A DNA stretch of 64,000 nucleotides, taken from NCBI RefSeq assembly GCF_001456025.1, contig NZ_LMTZ01000110.1, positions 1 to 64,000 of the forward strand, given 5' to 3'. The position numbers were made by a program, and so were the translations under genes. The notes beneath the pieces are model-generated. The model searched no databases. It was not told the DNA's origin and saw only the letters and a program-made list of their open reading frames with translations. Of this stretch, positions 56,060-64,000 are shown piece after piece (position 1 is the stretch's first letter; every line of letters starts with the position of its first letter). This DNA comes from Mastigocoleus testarum BC008. GTDB lineage: Bacteria; Cyanobacteriota; Cyanobacteriia; Cyanobacteriales; Nostocaceae.

Positions 56060-57880
56060 ATGAGTGGCAAAATAATAACAGAAGGCGATAAAGCATTAAA
56101 AGCTAATATTGCTCGCCAGCTTTTTAATGTTGATGGTACGGGAATAAAAATAGGAATTATTTCTACCAGTTTTAATTCACAAAAAACACTTTCAGATGAT
56201 GTAATCACTGGTGATTTACCTGGAGCAGAAAATCCAGATGAAAGAACTACACCCATTCAAATTCTTCAAGATATTGGACAAGATTCTCCATTTGCAGATG
56301 ACGAAGGTCGAGCCTTAGCCCAAATCGTTCATGATATGGCACCAGGTGCTGAGTTATATTTTCATACCTTTATTGGTGGTGAAGGTAAAAATTCTATCGA
56401 TACTAATGATTCAAGTTATGCAAATGCAGTTAATGCACTTGTTGCTGCTGATGTAGATATCATCGTTGATGATGCTCAGTTTGCCACTACAATTTATCAA
56501 GATGGAAAAGCAGCACAGACCATAGATAAGGCTGTTTCTGAAGGGATTGTCTATGTTTCTGCAGCTGGTAATAATGCCAATATATCTTACGAAAGTAAGT
56601 TTCGTCCCAGTACCACTTTTTCTATTGGCGATACGACTTTTGAAGCTCATGATTTTGACCCAGGAAATAACGTTGATTTATTTCAAGACATTCGAGTATC
56701 TAAGAAAGGAAGTACTATTCAGCCACTTCTTACTTGGGATGAACCAATAGATAATACGAACTCAGGATATGAGATGTTTTTACTCTCTAGTCCAGAGCTT
56801 CCCAATGAAAATAATATATTAAGTGTCTCTACTATTCCTTCTAAAGAGGCATTAGACGATCCGTTACGACAACTTCTTACTTATTCTGCTCAACCAGATG
56901 AGGAACTATATCTTTTAATTGCTAAACAGGCTGATTCTACTTCTTCATCTAACCAAATCAAGTGGATTAGTACCGCTAATGGTTCTGATCGGAATACGGA
57001 TTATGAATATATTGATGAAAACACAATCAATTCTACGGTCTTTGGACCAGCTAATGCTCGAGGTGTTATTGCTGTAGGTGCATCTGATATTGAAAATCCT
57101 TTAGAACCTAGAAAGTATTCCAGTACTGGTGGCGCACCTATTTTATTTGATTCAGAAGGTCAAAAACTTTCTCAACCAATTTTCAGAGAAAAGCCTCAGG
57201 TGTTTGCAACCGATGGTGTTGTAACTAATTTTGATACTGAAACTTCCTTTAATCCATTTAGAGGTACTTCAGCAGCAGCTCCTCATGTCGCAGGAATAAT
57301 AGCTTTGATGTTAGAAAGGGCTGGAGGAGCAGAAAATCTTTCTCCTGAAGTGGTGCGTTCAGTGCTACAAGAAACAGGATTGCAACTCTCCTCAACGCAG
57401 ACAAATGCACCCCTAGTTCAAGCCGACCAAGCGGTCATAAACTCTTTTAGCAGCAAGTATACAGGCTCCGAAAGTAGCGATTTGCTCATAGGTACTTCTG
57501 AAGCAGAGAATTTTTACGGACAGAAAGGAAATGATACTTTGTTGGGATATGGAGGTAATGACTATCTTGTTGGTGAAGAAGGAAACGATATTTTATTAGG
57601 GCTAAGTGGTAATGATGTCCTCGTTGGAGGTGAAGGTTACAACTTGCTTATAGGTGGAGAAGAAAAAGATACTTTTGTGCTAGATAATAATGGAACTGCA
57701 CTGATATCTGATTTTGAGATAGATAATGACACTTTAGCAATTTCTGGGATAGCAGATAAATCAGATATTACTTTTTCTACATCAGACGATAATTTCACTT
57801 TTGTCAATAGTGGAGACAATACGCTGGCATTACTTTTTGATGTAAAGGCGAGCGATAATCTTAATATTTCATATATTTAG
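56060..57880 (+). CDS. Subtilase-like protein with RTX-type C-terminal repeats and altered triad
   Basis: A 606-aa S8 subtilase-fold protein without a signal peptide. The Ser motif is intact: S404 in GTSAAAPHVAG. At the usual Asp position S35 is found (GIISTSFN for the canonical I-D-T-G), and at the His position E82 (DDEGRALAQIVHD for GHGT). This resembles a subtilase group with GVISDSF and EGRA variants, but here even that Asp is Thr. D113-like acidic residues (VDIIVDD) could substitute. Residues about 475-540 are RTX-like nonapeptides (GNDTLLGYGGNDYLVG), typical of type I secreted calcium-binding proteins. It could be secreted by the PCAT locus or process the peptides. Confidence 0.85.
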   Translation: MSGKIITEGDKALKANIARQLFNVDGTGIKIGIISTSFNSQKTLSDDVITGDLPGAENPDERTTPIQILQDIGQDSPFADDEGRALAQIVHDMAPGAELYFHTFIGGEGKNSIDTNDSSYANAVNALVAADVDIIVDDAQFATTIYQDGKAAQTIDKAVSEGIVYVSAAGNNANISYESKFRPSTTFSIGDTTFEAHDFDPGNNVDLFQDIRVSKKGSTIQPLLTWDEPIDNTNSGYEMFLLSSPELPNENNILSVSTIPSKEALDDPLRQLLTYSAQPDEELYLLIAKQADSTSSSNQIKWISTANGSDRNTDYEYIDENTINSTVFGPANARGVIAVGASDIENPLEPRKYSSTGGAPILFDSEGQKLSQPIFREKPQVFATDGVVTNFDTETSFNPFRGTSAAAPHVAGIIALMLERAGGAENLSPEVVRSVLQETGLQLSSTQTNAPLVQADQAVINSFSSKYTGSESSDLLIGTSEAENFYGQKGNDTLLGYGGNDYLVGEEGNDILLGLSGNDVLVGGEGYNLLIGGEEKDTFVLDNNGTALISDFEIDNDTLAISGIADKSDITFSTSDDNFTFVNSGDNTLALLFDVKASDNLNISYI

Positions 57881-58009
57881 TGGTTCCTTATTTCCACACA
57901 AATTAACGCAACTGATACCAAATTCTTGTTATCGGTTGCGTTAGTTGTATTCGTTTAAATAAAGAAAAAATAACTTTCTACACCAGAATTATTCCCCGTT
58001 TTTTAGTTA

Positions 58010-58345
58010 TTACTCTTTACAAACAGGAGCATAAAATGTGATCGTGTCTCCTACTCCTGTTAATCCCGTACCAGTAGATGTAGCAGAAAAACCTTTGAGG
58101 CGATATCCCCGATCGTAATATTTATTGATCTTGTCAATAATCTTATCTACGTTTCTTTCTTGATATAAAAATATGCAGTGTGCTTTATTTTTAACTGAAT
58201 TGTCTGGTTTATCAGCTTTAACAATTGATTGAGATTGAGGCTGTATAGTGATTTCTACTTTAATCTGAGGTAGAAAAACCGATGAAACTATAACAACAAA
58301 AACACTAACAAAAACGAATGGCAAAAATAATATATACTTTTTCAT
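58010..58345 (-). CDS. Small signal-anchored protein of unknown function
   Basis: A 111-aa protein with an N-terminal hydrophobic segment (ILFLPFVFVSVFVVIVSSVF, about 5-24) and a small soluble domain ending in CKE. Two cysteines (HCIFLYQ and PVCKE) could form a disulfide outside the cell. No family was recognised. It lies on the minus strand at the far end of the GG peptide array, after a hairpin repeat. Confidence 0.55.
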   Translation of the reverse strand: MKKYILFLPFVFVSVFVVIVSSVFLPQIKVEITIQPQSQSIVKADKPDNSVKNKAHCIFLYQERNVDKIIDKINKYYDRGYRLKGFSATSTGTGLTGVGDTITFYAPVCKE

Positions 58346-58476
58346 TTGTTATGGTGTAATAACTACGTAACTTTTACATTAAAAATTATATTATCTACCT
58401 AAAAAATTATATTATCTACCTAATACTTAGAGGGGGAGAAAGTTTTTATGCTTATCTTGATTAGTTTTCAACAAGA

Positions 58477-58522
58477 AGGGAACAGGGAACAGGAGAGAAG
58501 AACGACCTGTTCACTGTTCCCT
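58477..58522. repeat. Long hairpin after the peptide array
   Basis: agggaacagggaacagg at 58477-58493 pairs with cctgttcactgttccct at 58506-58522, a 17-bp stem with one mismatch-like G-T pair and a 12-base loop. It sits 27 bases beyond the last GG peptide stop on the minus strand and may act as a transcription stop or be a cyanobacterial repeat (similar gttccctgttc strings occur near 52870). Confidence 0.75.
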
Positions 58523-58548
58523 GAAAACTTTATTAGAGTTTTTTTTTA

Positions 58549-58845
58549 TCAAAACCTCGATATTGCACCAACATTTAGAACTGAATCTATACTCCCACCT
58601 TTGACAGCTTCAATACTACCTTTGTGTATGAAAAAATTATAACCACCCTTGTTGATGAGAGTACCAACTTTATTCCCTGGAGCATCTACAAAATTAAATA
58701 GTGAACCTGATTGTTCCAAGCGGTAACTTCCATTTGCATATCCTTCCAAAAGTTCGCTTGCACCACCACCATGTACTTCTTGTTGTTGTTTACTAGTAAT
58801 TTGGACTGTTGAGTTTATTAATTGTTTAATTTGAAGTGTTGCCAT
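58549..58845 (-). CDS. GG-leader peptide precursor
   Basis: A 98-aa precursor starting at the ATG at 58845 with a GAGAG ribosome-binding site; an upstream ATG at 58911 has no suitable site. Leader of 27 residues (LQIKQLINSTV then KQQQEVHGG) and core GASELLEGYANGSYRLEQ onward, with no Cys and several Gly and Asn. It begins like the leaders of the neighbouring genes (M-A-x-L-Q-I). The function of the core is unknown. Confidence 0.78.
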   Translation of the reverse strand: MATLQIKQLINSTVQITSKQQQEVHGGGASELLEGYANGSYRLEQSGSLFNFVDAPGNKVGTLINKGGYNFFIHKGSIEAVKGGSIDSVLNVGAISRF

Positions 58846-58934
58846 TGTTTTGCTCTCACTATGATTGTATTGAATATTACTCTGTAAATAGTTAAGCCCT
58901 GACTTTAACAATTTTTGAGTTAACTATCTGGAAA

Positions 58935-59171
58935 TTAAACGGGAGATTGATAGATCTGATTATTAGAACCAATATCTATCTGAATATTAAACATAAAAGC
59001 ATTTGCATTTGGAATATCTCCATAAGAACCCACTATATTTTCTTTGTTTTGTTCCAGTAAGTTAAACAATTCAGTGTTAAATCCACCTTTTACTTGTCTT
59101 TGTATCTGGTGATTTAGACTAATAGCATACTCATTAAAATTTAGATGAGCAATTTGAAGTTTTGCCATCAT
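58935..59171 (-). CDS. GG-leader peptide precursor
   Basis: A 78-aa precursor with two adjacent ATGs (59171 and 59168) behind a GAGG ribosome-binding site. Leader of 30 residues (AKLQIAHLNFNEYA ... QRQVKGG), core FNTELFNLLEQNKENIVG onward, rich in Asn and lacking Cys. It lies 90 bases upstream of the next minus-strand precursor and is one of the array. Confidence 0.78.
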   Translation of the reverse strand: MMAKLQIAHLNFNEYAISLNHQIQRQVKGGFNTELFNLLEQNKENIVGSYGDIPNANAFMFNIQIDIGSNNQIYQSPV

Positions 59172-59211
59172 ACTTACCTCTTAATTTTGATTAATTAACT
59201 AGACAAATACT

Positions 59212-59511
59212 TTATCCGTTGATTTGATGACTAGTGTTCCCAGAACTACCTGCTTCGAATACCGCGATATTGATGGATATTGATTTATCGTCCAAAATAG
59301 CACCTGTCAAGATGCGTGATGGGTCTGTATTTCTTAAAGCGACTATAACTGCTAATTCATTCGCATCTGGTAATCTACCACCACCATAAACTTGCTTAAG
59401 AATTGCATCATCTATTTTAGACAAATTATCCTGCCTTGTTTCCAAACGATGTAACTGAAATAAATGATCATGGTTCTTGAAGTTCAAAGGTTCGATTAGA
59501 ATCTTTGACAT
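59212..59511 (-). CDS. GG-leader peptide precursor
   Basis: A 99-aa precursor starting at 59511 behind a strong ggagg; the frame extends to 59532, but the site favours the internal ATG. The leader is long (44 residues, ending DDAILKQVYGG) and the core begins GRLPDANELAVIVALRN. The extended leader includes a His-rich stretch (NHDHLFQLHRLETRQ). It shares only the general leader form with the others. Confidence 0.75.
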   Translation of the reverse strand: MSKILIEPLNFKNHDHLFQLHRLETRQDNLSKIDDAILKQVYGGGRLPDANELAVIVALRNTDPSRILTGAILDDKSISINIAVFEAGSSGNTSHQING

Positions 59512-59830
59512 TAAAATACCTCCTTTATTCACTCAGCAATGTAAACATTTTAACTACTAATAAAAAAGGAATATTGCTGTTAATAGTTAGCTTGTATACC
59601 CACACTATAATTACAGTAGGATGAAGGCGTTCACCTCCCTCCGATGTGGCGAAGTAGAACGCAATCATGGTAAGCTTTTATAAGCTCATGTAACTAATAA
59701 CTCAGTCAAATAATTAGTAGTTATTTTGACGATAATTTTCTATGATTCAATGCATGAATTCGCAAATTAGGCTTAGGTAAAATTACAAAATTAATAAACT
59801 AGAAAGCTTTTACCTCTTTGTTATGCGGTT

Positions 59831-60097
59831 TTAAATCCCAGCAATAGTATCGGGTGCAAAAAACTCCTGATAAGCCAAAATTTGAGTTGGGTTGCTACCA
59901 CCACTAGGAGCATTAGGCTGCTGTGTATTGCCACTTTGTAGAGTATTTAATCCTGCATGTAATGATAATATTCCTGTTCCTATTTGAGTAATTCCAGTAA
60001 TTGTCTTGATAAAATTTCCACCGATGATTGCATGAGATTCATTTGGTGTCAATTCTTCAGTTCTAGAAACTAGTTGAGTCAATTTAATATCAGCCAT
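59831..60097 (-). CDS. GG-leader peptide precursor
   Basis: An 88-aa precursor with GGAG upstream of the ATG. Leader of 27 residues (ADIKLTQLVSRTEELTPNE then SHAIIGG). The core NFIKTITGITQIGTGILSLH has an amphipathic Gly/Ile/Thr-rich first half and a Pro/Gly/Gln-rich middle (NTQQPNAPSGGSNPTQ). The first half could interact with membranes. Confidence 0.78.
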   Translation of the reverse strand: MADIKLTQLVSRTEELTPNESHAIIGGNFIKTITGITQIGTGILSLHAGLNTLQSGNTQQPNAPSGGSNPTQILAYQEFFAPDTIAGI

Positions 60098-60777
60098 TAA
60101 CTACTTACTCCATTCATTAAATATTTGATTAACTACACCTCTGATGTAATTAACTTAATTCTATTAATTAAAAACTGATTAATCAATAATTTATTTAAAA
60201 TGAATAAGACAAAAAATAGTGATATTATGTCTTTTCCCGATTGATATAAATTGAGCTATAACTTATTTTATGCAACTCTTTAATTATGCATATTATGATA
60301 TTTTTTAAGCATAATGTACAATTTGCTCACAATAATTATTTGAATTTTCCTTGTTATATCATGTTATTACTCACGGTTCGCCCATTTAAAATCGAGTTAG
60401 AAAAAAGCTCAACGATTTAATCAAGGTGTTTGATTATAACAAAGATCCACTACTCCACCTTAATTATCAGATTAGATAAAAATAGAGTTTTTAGAGTTGG
60501 GTGATTGTTTGAGAAAAATTATTATAAATATTTCAAACCCTTACAGTAAATAGACTTTTCTGCTTTTTGGCTATTTCTCTAACTTCAAAAAAAAATGGGC
60601 GAAGCGGGAATTATTAAGCAACTAGAGAATAATTTTTATATGAACAAATATTAAAAAACTAGATAGCCATTTTAGAAGCATCTAGTTATATAAAATAAAA
60701 AATTAGTTATTTTTCCTGTCAACAAATAATTATGGGCAGGCTAGAGGAATCAATATTACAGCCTTGATTGATTTTAC
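60098..60777. other. AT-rich spacer inside the peptide array
   Basis: 680 bases with no supported gene on either strand. No double-glycine leader is visible among the short frames. Confidence 0.5.
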
Positions 60778-61062
60778 TTAGAACTTTTGTCCATCAATCG
60801 TTACTTGAGAATTACCAGAGGTTAAAACTTGGTTATTATTTTTGCGGCTTAAAATAACATTCAAACCAAAAGGCTTAAAATCTAAACTAGCAACTACCTC
60901 GCCGTTGATACTAAGACTGAATCCATCTGTAAAAGGAATTTTTGTAGCATGAAACTCAGTAGTTTTATCTCCACTAAAACCTCCTTTTACTTCTTCCTGT
61001 TTTAAATTATCTAGTTCATACGGAAAGCTGTTTCTATCTAGATTATAAATGTGCATAACCAT
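60778..61062 (-). CDS. GG-leader peptide precursor
   Basis: A 94-aa precursor from the ATG at 61062 (AGGA ribosome-binding site); an upstream ATG at 61098 lacks one. Leader MVMHIYNLDRNSFPYELD to EEVKGG (28 residues), core FSGDKTTEFHATKIPFTDGF onward, ending NNQVLTSGNSQVTIDGQKF. The tail repeats a theme seen in two neighbours (N-Q-V ... S-G/G-S ... V). No Cys. Confidence 0.78.
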   Translation of the reverse strand: MVMHIYNLDRNSFPYELDNLKQEEVKGGFSGDKTTEFHATKIPFTDGFSLSINGEVVASLDFKPFGLNVILSRKNNNQVLTSGNSQVTIDGQKF

Positions 61063-61124
61063 GATATTATTCCTTGTGAATTGAAGATGTTTGCTCATGA
61101 AGCTAGATATGATTGGAATGACAA

Positions 61125-61427
61125 CTAGAATCCTTGCAAAATTACCATAGTATCAGAACCACTAGCATTAACTTGATTAAGTACATTGCCATTATCTTTA
61201 TAGGGAAGATAAACAAAACTTCCTGGAGGTGCGTTCACTTGATTAACGACTTTATTAATATCGCCAGCCTCAAAATGAACCACATTCATCGCAGAAACAG
61301 TTCCATTGTCATATAATCTCATAGAGTTTGTTGCCTTTAAGCCTCCATTAATTTTGCTTTGAGCTAATATATTTAACTCATTCAAAAAATTATTTGGATT
61401 CAAATCTAATTCTTGAAATTTGATCAT
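61125..61427 (-). CDS. GG-leader peptide precursor
   Basis: A 100-aa precursor. Leader of 29 residues (IKFQELDLNPNNFLNEL ... SKINGG), core LKATNSMRLYDNGTVSAM onward, with two N-Q-V-N-A motifs (VVNQVNAPPGS and LNQVNASGSDTMVILQG). It has the L-N-E-L-x-x-L-x-Q leader signature shared with the 61596 gene. Confidence 0.8.
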   Translation of the reverse strand: MIKFQELDLNPNNFLNELNILAQSKINGGLKATNSMRLYDNGTVSAMNVVHFEAGDINKVVNQVNAPPGSFVYLPYKDNGNVLNQVNASGSDTMVILQGF

Positions 61428-61595
61428 TATTTGATTTGCTCTCAGTTAACTAACGAATGAAATAAATTTGATTAAATTTTACTCATCAAAAGATATTGAA
61501 TCAAGAATATCTTTTGATGAAAATTTGTCACATACTGTCTTAAAAATCAACGAAAACAGCAATTCGAATATTTCCTAACAATTTATTAGCTAAAC

Positions 61596-61844
61596 TTATC
61601 CGGGTAAAGGAATAGAACTGTCAATAACTACGGTAGAACCACCAGTAGCTACTACCTGATTTTTTAGATTAGGTGGATTACCTCCACTAAACACATTCTT
61701 TAATTCGGTTATTCTTGTCAGCTTTGTACCACCTGAATACGATAATGAAAGGAAGAAACCACCATTTACAGATTCTTGATCTAACACATCTAGTTCATTC
61801 AAAGCATTTACAGGTGCTAATTGAGAAATTTGAAGTGCAGACAT
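61596..61844 (-). CDS. GG-leader peptide precursor
   Basis: An 82-aa precursor starting at 61844 with an aaagagg ribosome-binding site; a frame to 61898 is rejected because the extension is hydrophobic and has no site. Leader SALQISQLAPVNALNELD ... QESVNGG (29 residues), core FFLSLSYSGGTKLTRITEL onward, ending NQVVATGGSTVVIDSSIP. It is the first precursor downstream of the permease gene. Confidence 0.8.
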   Translation of the reverse strand: MSALQISQLAPVNALNELDVLDQESVNGGFFLSLSYSGGTKLTRITELKNVFSGGNPPNLKNQVVATGGSTVVIDSSIPLPG

Positions 61845-62028
61845 TAATTTAAACCTCTTTAATACAATTGAGTCAAATATATAAATGCTTTGTTTCACAA
61901 ATAATTTCGTGAAAAAGCAAACCTCTGATACTTATTAATGTCTAGTTATTCTCATAATAAGTCAATAATAAAATCTCTATTTTTAGGACATAATATTCCT
62001 TTTTATGTCTTGATTTTATTGACTATTT

Positions 62029-63186
62029 TTAATTCTTGCGCATTAGTATAAAATAACCAATAGATAAACCTAATAAATTGGGAAACCAAACTCCCCAAAA
62101 TATTGAAATCGCCTGTGAAACACTTAAAGTTGTACTCACAAATTGAGCACAGCAATAAACTACAATAACAATTGCTGCAACAGTAAAGCTGTTATATTTT
62201 GCTTTTCTTTTTGAGTTTATTCCCAAAGCTGAACCAAGCAGGGTAAATATCATACAAGAAACTGGTGCAGCATACCTTTGTTGAATACTAATTTCGATTT
62301 CACGAACTTTTTTAGTATTTGCGGTATCTCTCACAAGTGCTAATCTGCGATATAGTTCAATAATATTCATCTCACGATGATCGCGATCGTCACTAGCATA
62401 ATCAAAAACTTTTCTGCCTAAATTCAAGGGTAATTGTTCGAATTTACGGGTACTAATATAATCACCCTCTGGATTCAATATATTCGAAACACCAGAAAAT
62501 AATTGCCATTTTTGTTGTTTTTTATCCCATTGTGCGGAACGAGCAAGTATTATTTGTCTGAGTTGTTTATTTTTAAATTTAAGTAAGGTAATTTCGAGCA
62601 TTTTTTTCCCATCAAAACGCTCAGCGAAAAATAGTATTTTTAAATGTTTACGATTTTCTTCAGTTTCAAATTCCTGATAGATAATTTCCTTTTTGTTATA
62701 TTTAGCTAGTTGAGTCCGATCTACATTTAATTCCCGCTCTAGATTTATCGCTGCTTCGTAATTTGCAGGAGGAACAATCACTTCCTGAATAGTAAACATA
62801 AATATCATTGCAACACAGGCGATCGCCAATGAAGGAATGCTGAGACGATACAAGCTAATTCCAATACTTTGTAGAGCAATAATTTCATTTTTACTAGATA
62901 ACTTCTGATAAACAAGAAGATTAGAGATTAATAAAGTAAATGGTAGAACAATGCAAATAAAAGCCGGTAGTTTTAACCAATGAGTATATACTGCGATCGC
63001 AGTAGATAAATCTTCCTCAATTGCAAATTTGATTTCTTCAAAAGATATACCTACGACTTCTGCAACAATAGAGCAAATAACGACACTGAAAAAGAATTTT
63101 GGAATTAGCTCTTTAATAATGTATCGATCTAAAAGAGTAATCCTAAAATTAATTCTAAAAAACAAATCTACTAGTCTCTTTATCAT
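62029..63186 (-). CDS. LptF/LptG-type permease
   Basis: A 385-aa YjgP/YjgQ-family protein with six membrane helices around a periplasmic domain. First helix region: LDRYIIKELIPKFFFSVVIC; others at VLPFTLLISNLLVYQKLSS, IACVAMIFMFTIQEV, and the C-terminal pair IVIVVYCCAQFVSTTLS and FWGVWFPNLLGLSIGYFIL. The family moves lipopolysaccharide (LptF/LptG) or lipids as partners of an ATPase. It lies between the lipoprotein gene and the GG peptide array on the same strand, which is unusual and may mean a secretion or lipid-linked role. Confidence 0.88.
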   Translation of the reverse strand: MIKRLVDLFFRINFRITLLDRYIIKELIPKFFFSVVICSIVAEVVGISFEEIKFAIEEDLSTAIAVYTHWLKLPAFICIVLPFTLLISNLLVYQKLSSKNEIIALQSIGISLYRLSIPSLAIACVAMIFMFTIQEVIVPPANYEAAINLERELNVDRTQLAKYNKKEIIYQEFETEENRKHLKILFFAERFDGKKMLEITLLKFKNKQLRQIILARSAQWDKKQQKWQLFSGVSNILNPEGDYISTRKFEQLPLNLGRKVFDYASDDRDHREMNIIELYRRLALVRDTANTKKVREIEISIQQRYAAPVSCMIFTLLGSALGINSKRKAKYNSFTVAAIVIVVYCCAQFVSTTLSVSQAISIFWGVWFPNLLGLSIGYFILMRKN

Positions 63187-63300
63187 AAAAAATTAACTTT
63201 GAGAAAGTAAAGTATATTTTTCTTTCTCAAAGCAATATTTAATTTTACGAATCAATTAAATTGTGAAAACATCAAAAATCAAGAATTGCTGTTGGGACAG

Positions 63301-63639
63301 TCAAGGGGAGAAAGGATTACTAGTAAATATAGTTGTACCACCAGAACCATTAGTAACAGTGAAAGTACCGTCAGGATTTTCAGTAAGGGTAGTATCACCG
63401 TTAGGATCTTCAAGAATAACAGGCTTACCATTAGAATCTGGTCCAATAAGAGCGCCATTCACTTGAAGAACGGCATCCCCATTAGCAGGTTGTACGGATG
63501 AGCCATCATTAGTTACAATTTGATTGCTACTACTGACTGTATTTGTACTGCGAGTAGTTCTTTTACTATTACTTGAAGTGCCACCGCTACAAGAAGCTAG
63601 GATTATAGATATAAATACTACTACAAATATTTTCCTCAT
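63301..63639 (-). CDS. Small lipoprotein
   Basis: A 112-aa lipoprotein with a lipobox LASC (Cys17, IILASCSG). The rest is Ser/Thr/Asn/Gly-rich, with beta-like strands VNGALIGPDSNGKPVIL and GTFTVTNGSGGTTIFTS. No domain was recognised. It is 115 bases upstream of the permease gene on the same strand. Confidence 0.7.
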   Translation of the reverse strand: MRKIFVVVFISIILASCSGGTSSNSKRTTRSTNTVSSSNQIVTNDGSSVQPANGDAVLQVNGALIGPDSNGKPVILEDPNGDTTLTENPDGTFTVTNGSGGTTIFTSNPFSP

Positions 63640-63910
63640 TATATCCCTCGAAACAATAGAATTGAGAATATCAAAACTTTCGCTCTATCAAAACTTTCGC
63701 CATAGCACATGGTTATAGTAAATGACTATATAATTTTATGCCTTGCTAGCATTTAAAGCAAAATATATCATAGTACAAAAGCAGTAGAAAAAATAGGCAT
63801 TACATATTTGAAAAAATAATTAATCGCCAATGCCAAAAAATCATTTGCTCTGAGAAATGGATTCTTCTAAGATATGGTTGTGAAATTCTTTTTTGCGATC
63901 GAACTTAAAT
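63640..63910. other. Spacer before the partial regulator
   Basis: 270 AT-rich bases without a supported gene. Confidence 0.4.
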
Positions 63911-64000
63911 TTAAATTAATCCCTCTCTTACTGCTTTTGCTGCTGCTTGAACGCGATCGTCCACACTTAATTTATTAAGAATATTCCGCACATAAGATTT
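63911..64000 (-). CDS. NarL/LuxR-type DNA-binding regulator, C-terminal end only
   Basis: The last 29 residues of a minus-strand gene that continues beyond the window. KSYVRNILNKLSVDDRVQAA followed by AKAVREGLI is the end of a NarL/LuxR HTH domain (recognition helix and following helix). It is likely a response regulator; the receiver domain is outside the window. Confidence 0.8.
   Translation of the reverse strand, partial: KSYVRNILNKLSVDDRVQAAAKAVREGLI

Noticed and set aside
58448..58642. Plus-strand frame of 64 codons
   Set aside because: It runs through the hairpin repeat and the antisense of a GG peptide gene.
59580..59700. Possible extra GG peptide in the gap at 59.6 kb
   Set aside because: The Gly-like codon pairs seen on the minus strand are not preceded by a start codon and leader in frame.

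Overview
The window is chromosomal DNA from a filamentous cyanobacterium, probably Nostocales-like. Evidence: a complete photosystem II D1 gene (psbA), an adjacent flv3-type/flv1-type flavodiiron pair, many GCGATCGC (HIP1-type) octamers, low GC, long AT-rich spacers, short tandem heptamer repeats, and a large C39-peptidase exporter with double-glycine (GG) peptides. The genus cannot be fixed from sequence alone. No rRNA, tRNA or CRISPR array was seen.

Layout. Positions 1-7.4 kb: an AhpD-like protein, a secreted trypsin-like protease, an Rpn/PD-(D/E)XK-like protein, a MalT-type LuxR regulator, a small secreted protein and a DUF4258-like protein. 7.5-14.6 kb: a giant caspase / degenerate caspase / STAND ATPase / WD40 protein of 1863 aa, divergent from a 309-aa protein with a DUF4384-like C-terminus; this looks like a conflict or programmed-death module. 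14.9-20.7 kb: psbA, then purL and purF. 21-29.7 kb: a heme-oxygenase-like diiron protein, acyl-ACP/CoA synthetase, YlqD-like protein, peptidoglycan-binding mini-protein, 2Fe-2S ferredoxin, Uma2 nuclease, arfB, a frameshifted gene relic, DUF1499 protein and Hsp20.

30-37.6 kb: cytochrome P450, CPBP-like membrane protein, an amine oxidase divergent from a TetR regulator across three matching palindromes, a peroxiredoxin-like protein, a truncated DUF928 gene, an SDR and a GNAT relic. 37.8-46.6 kb: MATE exporter, a second SDR with a TetR-like palindrome upstream, flv3-flv1, purB and an NTF2-like protein.

47.4-63.7 kb is the most interesting part. An IS630-like HTH protein without a DDE domain, a C39-peptidase ABC exporter with an N-terminal cyclic-nucleotide-binding-like domain, an HlyD adaptor and a parvulin/SurA-like isomerase form one plus-strand block. 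It is followed by a GG-leader bacteriocin-like peptide, a small membrane protein and a subtilase with RTX-like repeats that lacks the usual Asp and His. Then comes a minus-strand array of seven diverse GG-leader peptides, headed by an LptF/LptG-type permease and a lipoprotein. The inference is that the exporter cleaves the leaders after GG and secretes the cores. Miniature transposon-like elements and palindromic repeats are dense here, consistent with a fast-changing accessory locus. The window ends inside a NarL/LuxR-type regulator on the minus strand.
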